Assembly (NCBI GenBank): GCA_036266155.1
Contig: DATANR010000356.1
Location: 1-26,609, forward strand
DNA from: SIAJ01 sp036266155
Lineage (GTDB): Bacteria > Planctomycetota > Planctomycetia > Gemmatales > Gemmataceae
Direction of reading: 5' to 3'
Length of the DNA stretch: 26,609 nt
Shown here: positions 1-7,557 of the stretch, one piece after another
Numbering within the stretch: position 1 is the first letter of the stretch
How the letters are laid out: the number at the start of each line of letters is the position of its first letter
Notes under the pieces: model-generated
What the model saw: only the letters and a program-made list of their open reading frames with translations
Databases searched by the model: none
What the model was told of the DNA's origin: nothing
Position numbers and translations under genes: made by a program

Positions 1-5
1 CGCCG

Positions 6-1223
6 TCATCGGGCGGCTGACGCCGCTCCGCTCGCCGCGTATTTTCCGAATGCCACCCATTGCCGGAAAAAGTCTTGCTCATCCGTCCCCATCGGGCTCT
101 TGAAGAAGCACGCGAGATGGGCCATCACGCCGCTTTCGCGACGGCGTTGGGCGAGCAAGGCCATGCGTGCCAAGTCAATCACCAGCGGGGCCGCCAGCAC
201 CGAGTCACAGCCTTGCCACGTGAATTGCAAGGCCATCTTCGTGCCGAGGAAGCCGCTGAAGTGGATGTGGTCCCAGGCCGTTTTCCAGTCGTCGAGCGAT
301 TCGACGTACTCGATCGACACGTGCGATTGCGGCTTGTAACCAAGGATCGCCGCGAGGGCCGCGTCCTTCGACTTTACTTTGGATGCCTTGTTGTCCGGGT
401 CGCTCAACGTCCGCCCATCGCCGCCGCCGAGGATGTTGTGGCCGATCCAACTCTGCACTTGAAGGTTGCGGGCCGCGAACATCGGCGCGATCACGGTCTT
501 CAGTAACGTCTCGCCAGTTTTCCCATCCTTGCCGGCATAGGGGGCCTTGCGCAGCCGGGCCAATTCGTCGAGCGCTGGGCAAGACGTGCCCAGCGATGGC
601 GTGAAATTGACATACGGCAGCCCGGCATCGAGCGCGGCATACGCGTACAATCCGCTCGCCGGCAACGCGGGTGGCGTCGCCCGATCGAGGGCCGCCTCGA
701 GCGTTTCCAGCCGCCGATGTTCATCCGTCAACTCGAACGGCGGCTCCGTCGAGGCCACATTGATGACGACGACCTGATCGAGCTTGTGCTTCGTCTGAAA
801 CGCCCGCAAATCGGCCTGAATGCGCTCGATCGCCTCCCGTGGCGACCGGACCTTCTGCACTTCCGGCAAGTCGGCGAGCGCTCGAATCGTGTCGTTCGAC
901 CGAATCACCGTCCCCGGCCGAATGTTCGCACTCCACGCGAGCAAATCCGGCGAACACGTCTCAATTTGCCGGGCCGTGAAGACCCCCGACCGTTCGTTGA
1001 GCCCCAGAACCGACTCGCGGAAATCGCCCTTGCGGATGTCGTGCCCGCCGATCACGAAGTCGGCCGGCTGATCGAGATCGAGGTCATCGCAGACAGGCAA
1101 TGTGGTGACGAGCCCCGTCGCCGGTGTGATCTTGCGTGCGAGCGCGGCGAGGCCGAGGGCGACGGTGGAACCGACGCTGCCAAAAGCGCCAACGAGCCAC
1201 AAGCCAACGCGACGACTAGCCAT
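6..1223 (-). CDS. ino1: Inositol-3-phosphate synthase (myo-inositol-1-phosphate synthase)
   Basis: Cytosolic NAD-dependent enzyme that converts glucose 6-phosphate to 1D-myo-inositol 3-phosphate, the first step to inositol lipids and other inositol compounds. An N-terminal Rossmann motif (VGAFGSVGS, residues 11-19) is followed by the family's central region (VVINVASTEPP; then LPYVNFTPSLGTSCPAL and the lysine-rich GKDGKTGETLLKT) and the C-terminal IEYVESLDDWKTAWDHI block. About 405 residues fits the short bacterial/archaeal type. I chose the ATG at 1223 because the protein then begins MASRRVGLWLVGA, right at the Rossmann strand; an in-frame GTG at 1274 would add 17 residues with no family resemblance. 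No clear ribosome site is seen for either start. The last residues (AASGAASAAR) and the TGA stop are encoded by an intergenic-type palindromic repeat arm, so the natural C-terminus was probably altered. It is transcribed away from ribBA. Confidence 0.9.
   Translation of the reverse strand: MASRRVGLWLVGAFGSVGSTVALGLAALARKITPATGLVTTLPVCDDLDLDQPADFVIGGHDIRKGDFRESVLGLNERSGVFTARQIETCSPDLLAWSANIRPGTVIRSNDTIRALADLPEVQKVRSPREAIERIQADLRAFQTKHKLDQVVVINVASTEPPFELTDEHRRLETLEAALDRATPPALPASGLYAYAALDAGLPYVNFTPSLGTSCPALDELARLRKAPYAGKDGKTGETLLKTVIAPMFAARNLQVQSWIGHNILGGGDGRTLSDPDNKASKVKSKDAALAAILGYKPQSHVSIEYVESLDDWKTAWDHIHFSGFLGTKMALQFTWQGCDSVLAAPLVIDLARMALLAQRRRESGVMAHLACFFKSPMGTDEQDFFRQWVAFGKYAASGAASAAR
9..36. 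repeat. Half of a palindromic repeat, inside the 3' end of ino1
   Basis: This 28-bp arm ends in CGGCTCCGCTCGCC-type sequence (here CCGCTCCGCTCGCC) and matches the right arm of the hairpin at 22701-22728 at 26 of 28 positions by eye. On the minus strand it encodes the last residues of ino1. The partner arm would lie to the left, outside the window. Confidence 0.7.
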
Positions 1224-1355
1224 AAGTGCCGACGGAGAGGAGCGCTCTAGGAGGGTAAGGGAATTCTCCGGCACGGGGGGAGCAAGTCAAGTGCCGGAAG
1301 ATGGTTCGATTCAGCTATGATGATAGTGTAACTGACCTTCCATCCGGATCCGCAT

Positions 1356-2600
1356 ATGCCGCACACCTCACCCAGCTTCTGTTCCGTCGAGCAAGCGATC
1401 GCCGAGCTGCGTCAGGGCCGGATGATCGTGCTCGTCGACGATGAGCATCGCGAGAATGAGGGCGACGTCGTCATTGCGGCCGAGAAGATTACGCCGCAGG
1501 CCGTCAACTTCATGATTCGGCAGGCGTGCGGCCGGCTGTGCCTCGCGATGACGGGGCCGCTGTGCGATCGCGTCGGCTTGAGCCTGTTGCCGGGCGTCAA
1601 TCTCGATCCGTCGGCCACGCCGTTTACGCACAACTTCGATGCGCGCGAAGGAGTCACGACCGGCATCTCGGCGTTCGACCGAGCCAAGTCGATCCTGACC
1701 GCCATCGATGATGACTCGACACCACACGATCTCGTGTTCGACAAGGGCCACATGGACGGCCTGCGTGCCCGCGAGGGCGGCGTGCTCGTGCGGGCCGGGC
1801 ACACCGAGGGGAGCGTCGACCTCGCTCGGCTCGCCGGCTTGAAGTCCGCGGCCGTCATTTGCGAAGTCGTTCGCGAAGACGGCTACATGGCCCGCATGCC
1901 CGACTTGAAGGAGTTCTGCGCAAAGCACGAATTGAAGATGTGTACGATTGCGGACCTCATCAAGTATCGCCGGGCGCGCGAGAAGCTGGTGAAGCGGGAA
2001 CTCGCGCTCAAGCTACCGACGCCGCACGGGACGTTTGATCTCTTCGCGTATTCGTCGCTCGTCGATCAGGACCTGCACATGGCCCTGACGGTCGGCGGCG
2101 TCGGCCTGGAGGTCAACGGCGTCACGCCGGAGCAAGCGGAGCCGGTGCTTGTGCGCGTTCACAGCGAGTGCTTCACCGGCGACGTGCTCGAAAGCGCTCT
2201 GTGCGATTGCGGCAGCCAGCTCCATACCGCGATGCGGCAGATCGTCGAATCGGGTCGCGGCGTGTTGCTCTACATGCGGCAAGAAGGCCGCGGCATCGGC
2301 TTGCTTAACAAGCTGCGTGCGTACAAGTTGCAACAGGAGGAGGGCCTCGACACGGTTGAAGCCAACCAGCGCCTCGGCTTCCCGCCCGACCTCCGGCACT
2401 ATGGCATCGGCGCCCAGATTCTGCGCGACCTCGGCGTCCGCGAGATTCGCCTGTTGACGAACAACCCGAAGAAAGTGATCGGCCTTGACAGCTTCGATCT
2501 GAAGATCGTCGACCGCGTTCCGATCCAGGTCCCGCCGGGCGTCCACAACGAGCGGTACCTGCGAACGAAGAAGGACAAGCTGGGGCACATTCTGGAGTAG
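1356..2600 (+). CDS. ribBA: Bifunctional 3,4-dihydroxy-2-butanone-4-phosphate synthase / GTP cyclohydrolase II
   Basis: Cytosolic enzyme that catalyses both entry reactions of riboflavin synthesis: ribulose 5-phosphate to dihydroxybutanone phosphate plus formate, and GTP to the diaminopyrimidine precursor. Residues 1-205 form the RibB domain with the acidic metal-binding motif RENEGD (32-37), GHTE (148-151) and ICE (168-170). Residues 218-414 form the RibA domain with zinc cysteines C272, C283 and C285 (SECFTGD..CDCGSQL), the RQEGRGIGL GTP loop (308-316) and HYGIGAQILRDLG. Length (414) is normal and both active sites look intact. One oddity: the usual RPGH-x-x-PL loop of RibB reads DKGHMDGL (129-136). 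ATG at 1356 gives a normal N-terminus; no strong Shine-Dalgarno. It stands alone, divergent from ino1, and its stop lies at the edge of an inverted repeat. No FMN riboswitch is visible upstream. Confidence 0.96.
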   Translation: MPHTSPSFCSVEQAIAELRQGRMIVLVDDEHRENEGDVVIAAEKITPQAVNFMIRQACGRLCLAMTGPLCDRVGLSLLPGVNLDPSATPFTHNFDAREGVTTGISAFDRAKSILTAIDDDSTPHDLVFDKGHMDGLRAREGGVLVRAGHTEGSVDLARLAGLKSAAVICEVVREDGYMARMPDLKEFCAKHELKMCTIADLIKYRRAREKLVKRELALKLPTPHGTFDLFAYSSLVDQDLHMALTVGGVGLEVNGVTPEQAEPVLVRVHSECFTGDVLESALCDCGSQLHTAMRQIVESGRGVLLYMRQEGRGIGLLNKLRAYKLQQEEGLDTVEANQRLGFPPDLRHYGIGAQILRDLGVREIRLLTNNPKKVIGLDSFDLKIVDRVPIQVPPGVHNERYLRTKKDKLGHILE

Positions 2601-2660
2601 AGGTCAGATGTCAGAGGTCAGAAGTCAGAAGTCACCACTGACCTCTGACATCTGATCTCT
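2599..2660. repeat. Inverted repeat built from GAGGTCAG/CTGACCTC units, possible terminator of ribBA
   Basis: Left arm 2599-2621 pairs with right arm 2638-2660 at 22 of 23 positions, the exception being a G-T pair, with a 16-nt loop. The arms are themselves made of short repeated GAGGTCAG-like units. It begins at the ribBA stop codon, so it may end transcription, but there is no T-tract. Confidence 0.75.
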
Positions 2661-2683
2661 GACCTCTGGTACGCGGAAGGGGT

Positions 2684-2712
2684 TTGCATCGCGTGCCGCG
2701 ACGCTTTATAAT
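2684..2712 (+). promoter_or_regulatory. Sigma-70-type promoter for the TPR/CoA-transferase pair
   Basis: TTGCAT (2684-2689), a 17-bp spacer and a perfect TATAAT (2707-2712). The -35 box matches consensus at only three positions. It lies 48 bp before the ATG at 2760, giving a leader of about 40 nt. Confidence 0.6.
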
Positions 2713-2759
2713 TCTGTTGCCCGGACGGACTCGCGTTGGATTGTCCCAGGGGAAGTGCC

Positions 2760-3185
2760 ATGGCCACTCCCAGTCAGCAGCCGAAGTCGGCCGCTGCATC
2801 GCTTGCTCAAAATCGCCTGGCCATTCAGGCGCAAATTGAATTTGAACTCAGCTTCTTCAACGCTTTGCTCGAGCGTCGGCCCGAGTTCGTCGAGGTCTTG
2901 AAAGCGCATGCCAAGAACCTCGCGATGATCCGTCGGCACCCGGAAGGGTTGCAGATGGATCGCCGGATCACCAAACTGCGCCCGCACGATGCTCTTGCTC
3001 GCTACAACCTCGCGTGCTCGCTGGTGCTGACCCGGCAATTCGACGAGGCGATCGCCGAATTGCGGCGGGCTGTCGAGCTTGGCTACCGCGATTTCCCCTT
3101 CATGATGAAGGACCGCGACCTGGACGGCATTCGCCGCGACCCGCGCTTCCGGGCTATACTCCGCGAATACGATCGCAAGCGCTAA
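2760..3185 (+). CDS. Small TPR-repeat protein
   Basis: A 141-residue soluble protein without signal peptide or membrane segment. One clear tetratricopeptide unit (about residues 78-110: RYNLACSLVLTRQFDEAIAE followed by LRRAVELG) is preceded by a weaker helical pair and followed by the capping pattern DLDGIRRDPRFRAIL (120-134) that often closes bacterial TPR arrays. TPR proteins bind other proteins; the partner is not visible here. ATG at 2760 is preceded by AGGGGA at good spacing, which favours it over an earlier in-frame ATG at 2736. The CoA-transferase gene starts 10 bp after the stop, so the two are probably co-transcribed from the promoter at 2684-2712. No specific function can be given. 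Confidence 0.8.
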   Translation: MATPSQQPKSAAASLAQNRLAIQAQIEFELSFFNALLERRPEFVEVLKAHAKNLAMIRRHPEGLQMDRRITKLRPHDALARYNLACSLVLTRQFDEAIAELRRAVELGYRDFPFMMKDRDLDGIRRDPRFRAILREYDRKR

Positions 3186-3195
3186 TTCCATTTTC

Positions 3196-4200
3196 ATGAG
3201 CCCAACTCAACCCGACGGACGCCTCTTCGCGGACCCGAACCCGGATAGTGCACGCGCCGTGTTCGCAGCGCAGCCGCGTGCTCTGACGGACAAGCGCACA
3301 ACCGTCGCCGACGCCGTCGCCCGCCATGTCCGCGATGGCGACTATCTCGCCATCGGCGGCTTCGGCGTCAACCGCATCCCGACGGCGATCGTCCACGAGA
3401 TCCTCCGACAGAAAAAACAGAACCTGGCGTTCGCCGGCCACACGTCAACCCACGACTTTCAGCTGTTGTGTGCCGGCAACTTGACGGGCCGCGGGCAGAC
3501 GCTGGCGAAGGTCGACATTGCCTACATCGTCGGCCTCGAAGCACGCGGCCTCTCGCCGCACGCCCGGCGCGTGATCGAATCCGGAACCGTCGAGATTTGC
3601 GAGTGGACAAACTACGCGCTCGCCGTTCGCCTTCAGGCCGCGGCGATGGGCGTGCCCTTCCTGCCGGCACGCACGATGCTCGGGACCGACACGCTCACTC
3701 GCAGTGCCGCGAAGATCATCAAATGTCCGTTCACGGGCCTGCCGCTCGTCGCGCTGCCGGCACTTTACCCCGACGTCGCCGCGATTCACGTGCACGAAGC
3801 CGACATCTATGGCAACTGCCGCATTCGCGGCACGACGGTCGCAGACCTGGAACTGGCACGCGCGTCAAAGAAAGTGATCATCACCTGCGAGCGACTCATC
3901 CCGCACGACGAGTTCCGTCGCGACCCGCATCTGACGGCGATTCCGTTCTTCTGCGTCGAGGCCGTCTGCGAGGTGCCGTTCGGCAGTTACCCGGGAAACA
4001 TGCCAGGCGAGTATTTCTCAGATGAGGCCCACTTGCGCAGGTGGCTCACGGTCGAGAAGGATCCGAACGACCTGGAACAATTCCTTAACGACCACATCTT
4101 CAATGTGCCCGATTTCAATGCCTATCTGATGAAGTGCGGCGGCTTGCCGCGCTTGCAAGAGCTGCGGGCGCAAGAGTTCTTGCTGTCGTCCAACCGCTGA
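3196..4200 (+). CDS. CoA-transferase alpha subunit, glutaconate CoA-transferase subunit A-like
   Basis: A 334-residue protein of the class I CoA-transferase superfamily, nearest in pattern to GctA-type alpha subunits, which form the acyl-CoA/acid exchange enzyme with a beta subunit. The family's N-terminal glycine loop GGFGVNRIPTAIVHEIL is at residues 54-70, and LVALPALYPDVAAIHVHEAD and GNCRIRGTT are typical of the central region. The length matches GctA. In glutaconate CoA-transferase the catalytic glutamate is carried by the beta subunit, and no beta gene follows: the next gene is convergent and its stop lies 2 bp away. The partner must be elsewhere, or this protein acts otherwise. The substrate cannot be told from sequence. 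It is probably translated from the same message as the TPR protein 10 bp upstream. Confidence 0.85.
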   Translation: MSPTQPDGRLFADPNPDSARAVFAAQPRALTDKRTTVADAVARHVRDGDYLAIGGFGVNRIPTAIVHEILRQKKQNLAFAGHTSTHDFQLLCAGNLTGRGQTLAKVDIAYIVGLEARGLSPHARRVIESGTVEICEWTNYALAVRLQAAAMGVPFLPARTMLGTDTLTRSAAKIIKCPFTGLPLVALPALYPDVAAIHVHEADIYGNCRIRGTTVADLELARASKKVIITCERLIPHDEFRRDPHLTAIPFFCVEAVCEVPFGSYPGNMPGEYFSDEAHLRRWLTVEKDPNDLEQFLNDHIFNVPDFNAYLMKCGGLPRLQELRAQEFLLSSNR

Positions 4201-4202
4201 CT

Positions 4203-7200
4203 TTAGTCGCCGACGTAGAGCCGCCGGATTCGCTCGGTCGCCCACTGGATCACGTCGAAGAACACCGGCGTCAGGAAGATGCCGAAGGCCGTCACGCCGA
4301 TCATGCCCCAGAAGACTGCCGTGCCAAGCGTGCGGCGCATTTCGGCGCCGGCGCCTTCGGCCAATAACAACGGCAAGACTCCGAGGATGAACGCGACCGA
4401 CGTCATCACGATCGGCCGCAAGCGCAATTGACATGCTTCCATGATCGCCTCGCGGCGTGGCACACCGGCGAGCCGGCGCGTTCGTCCAAATTCCACGATC
4501 AGGATCGCGTTTTTGCACGCCAGGCCGACGAGCACGACGAATCCGACTTGCGTAAAGATGTTAACGTCCTGCCCGCTCCACAACACGCCGTAGCCGGCGC
4601 CGAGCAGACACATTGGGACGACCAGGATGACGGCGAGCGGCAGCGACCAACTTTCATATTGGGCGGCAAGGACGAGGAACACCAGCACCACCGCGAGGAT
4701 CAGGGCCCGCGTTGCCGTGTCGCCCGTTTGCAGTTGCAAGAAGGCCAGCTCAGTCCATTCGGAGCGCGTGCCGCCCGGCATCGATTCCATGCTCGCGGCT
4801 TTTCCCATGTTGGCCAGCGCATCGCCCGATGAGACTCCGGGCGCCGGCCCGGCATTGACCATCGCCGCCGGGTACAGGTTGTAGCGTTGGACCATTACCG
4901 GCCCGGTCACCTCGCGGAACGACAGGAACGAACCCACCGGGACCATCACGCCGCGATCGTTCTTCACTTGCAACTTGCGGAGGTCGTCGGCCTTTTGGCG
5001 GAAGTTGCCCTCGGCCTGGACGTTGACTTGCCACGTGCGGCCGAACCGATTGAAGTCGTTGATGTACAGCGAGCCGAAATAGACTTGAAGCGCGTTGAAC
5101 ACCTCGGCAATGCTCACGCCATGCACTTGCGCGGCGACGCGATCGATCTTCAAGAACAGCCAGGGCGTGTCGGCTCGAAAGCCGGTGTACACGCCCTCGA
5201 GCGTCGGATCATCGCGGGCCGCGTCGACGACGCGCTCGGCCGCGGCCTGGATGTTCTTCGGATTGGTTTCCCCAGGCGACTCGACGACGAGCCGAAACCC
5301 GCCGGCCGTGCCAAGCCCTTCGACGGGCGGCGCGCCGAACACCTGAATTCCGGCCCCGACGATCTCCGCCGCCAAGTCCTCCCGCAGGCGTGCCGCGATC
5401 GCGTCAGCAGAGCGGTCCGCGACAAGACGATCCTCAAACGGATCGAGCATCACGTACATCGTGGCGAAGTTCGGCGAATTGGCGCCCATCAGAATCGATT
5501 GGCCGGACACGGTGACCGTGTGGCGCACGCCGGGGGCTCGGCGAGCGGTTGCTTCGATTTGCCGCATCAATTGGTCGGTCCGGCCGAGGGATGCCGAGTC
5601 GGGGAGTTGCACGTTCACGAGCAGATAGCCCTTGTCCTGCGGCGGAATGAAGCCGCTCGGCACCGTCGCCAGCACGTGTCCTGTCAGATACAGGAGAAAG
5701 CCATATCCGACGAGGACGAGCACGCCGAGCTTGAGGAAGACAGAAATGATCTTGAGGTAGCCTTGCGTGAATGCCGTGAAGCCCGCGTTGAATCCCTGGA
5801 AGGCCGCCCCGAGCGTCTGATTGAGCCATTTGCGGAAAATCCAGCCAACGAGCGCTCCACAAATGGCGGCCGTCACCGGCGCGAGGTATGGCACGATCGG
5901 CTTCAAGGCCGCCGGCGCCGTTTCCCGATCGGGAAACAAGGGAAACAAATAACGCGCCAGGTACAGATAGGCGAAGACGCCGCCGATAAGGGCGAACGAC
6001 ACACGCGGCAACGGTTCCTTCGCGCCGTGCTCGCCCGGCTTCAATAACAGCGCACACAGCGCGGGACTCAGCGTGAGTGAGTTGAACGCGGATATTAATG
6101 TCGAGATTGCAATCGTCACCGCGAATTGGCGGAAGAACTGCCCGACAATTCCTGTGATGAACACACATGGAATAAACACGGCCGTGAGCACGAGCCCCAC
6201 GGCGATGACGGGGCCGGCGACTGCGTCCATCGCCCGCCCGGTCGCCTCCTTGGGCGGTAATCCTTCCTCGATGTAATGCTCGACGGCCTCGACGACGACG
6301 ATAGCGTCGTCAACGACAATGCCAACCGCGAGAACCAGCCCGAAAAGCGTGAGATTATTGAGTGAAAAGCCGACCAGCGACATTGCGGCGAAAGTACCGA
6401 TGATCGCCACCGGCACGGCCGCCAGCGGCACAAGGGCTGATCGCCAACTTTGCAAGAAGACGAGCATCACCAATGCAACGAGAATGACCGCGTCGCGCAA
6501 CGTCTTGAATACTTCATTGATGGATTCGTTAATAAAGGGCGTCGTGTCATAAACAATTGCGTAGCTGACACCCTCCGGAAACCGATCCTTCAATTCTTCC
6601 ATCTTGGTGCGCACGCGGCGTGCCGTCTCCATCGCGTTGGAACCGGGAAGCTGATAGATCGATAGGGCGACCGATTCTTGTCCGTCGAGAGTACAGGTCT
6701 GGTCGTAGCCGATGGCCCCGAGTTCAATGCGCGCGACGTCCTTCAAGCGGACAAAGCGTCCGTTGTCATCGGATTTGACGATCATGTCGGCGAATTCATC
6801 CGGATCGCTCAGACGTCCCAGCGTGTTGATCGTGTATTGAAACGCTTGGCCGTTCGGGGCCGGTGGCTGACCGACTTGCCCGGCCGCGACCTGCGCGTTT
6901 TGCTGCTCGACCGTATGTACGACCTCCGCTGCTGAAAGCTGCTTGACCGCCATTTTCTCCGGATCGAGCCAGATGCGCATGCTGTAATCGCGCTGACCGA
7001 GGAACGTGATGTCGCCCACGCCTTCGAGCCTCGCCAGTTCGTCACGCAGTTGAATGGTCGCGTAGTTGGAGAGATAGAGACTGCTGCGCTTCTTTTCCGC
7101 CTCTTTGGGCGAATAGAGGTTGACGATCATCAATACATTGGGCGCCTTTTTCTTCACGGTAACGCCACGGCGTTTGACGAGGTCCGGCAACACCGGTTGC

Positions 7201-7550
7201 GCCAGATAGACGCGATTTTGAACCAGGACTTGAGCGATATTCAGATCCGTCCCCGGTTTGAAGGTGACCGTCAACGTGTAACTGCCGTCGTTGGCGCAGG
7301 TCGACGACATATACAACATGTCCTCGACGCCGTTGACCTGTTGCTCGATCGGGGCCGCAATTGTATCGGCGACGACGTTGGCATTAGCGCCCGGATAGAT
7401 GGCGGAGACTTCGACGGTCGGAGGCGTGATCTCCGGATACTGCGCCACGGGCAGATTGAATACCGCCACGCTGCCGCCAAGTGTTATCAAAATCGACAAC
7501 ACGGTTGCGAAGATCGGTCTGCCGATGAAAAAGCGCGTGAACGAACCCAT
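4203..7550 (-). CDS. RND multidrug efflux permease (HAE1/AcrB family), second of a tandem pair
   Basis: Inner-membrane proton-driven drug exporter. The N-terminus (FFIGRPIFATVLSILITLGG) is the canonical first transmembrane helix. The proton-relay pair D414-D415 lies in VGIVVDDAIVVVE, and the essential TM10 lysine is K1013 in GLACKNAILIVEFG. Two large periplasmic loops occupy about residues 35-345 and 620-945. At 1115 residues it is longer than AcrB (1049). Most of the excess is an insert at about 512-600, between TM6 and TM7, that contains two additional strongly hydrophobic stretches (about 518-540 and 555-573). ATG at 7550 follows the stop of the first pump by 7 bp, so the genes are almost certainly translated from one message. 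It converges with the CoA-transferase gene. Substrates are unknown. Confidence 0.95.
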   Translation of the reverse strand: MGSFTRFFIGRPIFATVLSILITLGGSVAVFNLPVAQYPEITPPTVEVSAIYPGANANVVADTIAAPIEQQVNGVEDMLYMSSTCANDGSYTLTVTFKPGTDLNIAQVLVQNRVYLAQPVLPDLVKRRGVTVKKKAPNVLMIVNLYSPKEAEKKRSSLYLSNYATIQLRDELARLEGVGDITFLGQRDYSMRIWLDPEKMAVKQLSAAEVVHTVEQQNAQVAAGQVGQPPAPNGQAFQYTINTLGRLSDPDEFADMIVKSDDNGRFVRLKDVARIELGAIGYDQTCTLDGQESVALSIYQLPGSNAMETARRVRTKMEELKDRFPEGVSYAIVYDTTPFINESINEVFKTLRDAVILVALVMLVFLQSWRSALVPLAAVPVAIIGTFAAMSLVGFSLNNLTLFGLVLAVGIVVDDAIVVVEAVEHYIEEGLPPKEATGRAMDAVAGPVIAVGLVLTAVFIPCVFITGIVGQFFRQFAVTIAISTLISAFNSLTLSPALCALLLKPGEHGAKEPLPRVSFALIGGVFAYLYLARYLFPLFPDRETAPAALKPIVPYLAPVTAAICGALVGWIFRKWLNQTLGAAFQGFNAGFTAFTQGYLKIISVFLKLGVLVLVGYGFLLYLTGHVLATVPSGFIPPQDKGYLLVNVQLPDSASLGRTDQLMRQIEATARRAPGVRHTVTVSGQSILMGANSPNFATMYVMLDPFEDRLVADRSADAIAARLREDLAAEIVGAGIQVFGAPPVEGLGTAGGFRLVVESPGETNPKNIQAAAERVVDAARDDPTLEGVYTGFRADTPWLFLKIDRVAAQVHGVSIAEVFNALQVYFGSLYINDFNRFGRTWQVNVQAEGNFRQKADDLRKLQVKNDRGVMVPVGSFLSFREVTGPVMVQRYNLYPAAMVNAGPAPGVSSGDALANMGKAASMESMPGGTRSEWTELAFLQLQTGDTATRALILAVVLVFLVLAAQYESWSLPLAVILVVPMCLLGAGYGVLWSGQDVNIFTQVGFVVLVGLACKNAILIVEFGRTRRLAGVPRREAIMEACQLRLRPIVMTSVAFILGVLPLLLAEGAGAEMRRTLGTAVFWGMIGVTAFGIFLTPVFFDVIQWATERIRRLYVGD

Positions 7551-7557
7551 TGCTTTC

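Noticed and set aside
4887..6047. 386-residue frame antisense to the second RND pump
   Set aside because: Pump coding on the opposite strand is certain, and this frame has no domain features.
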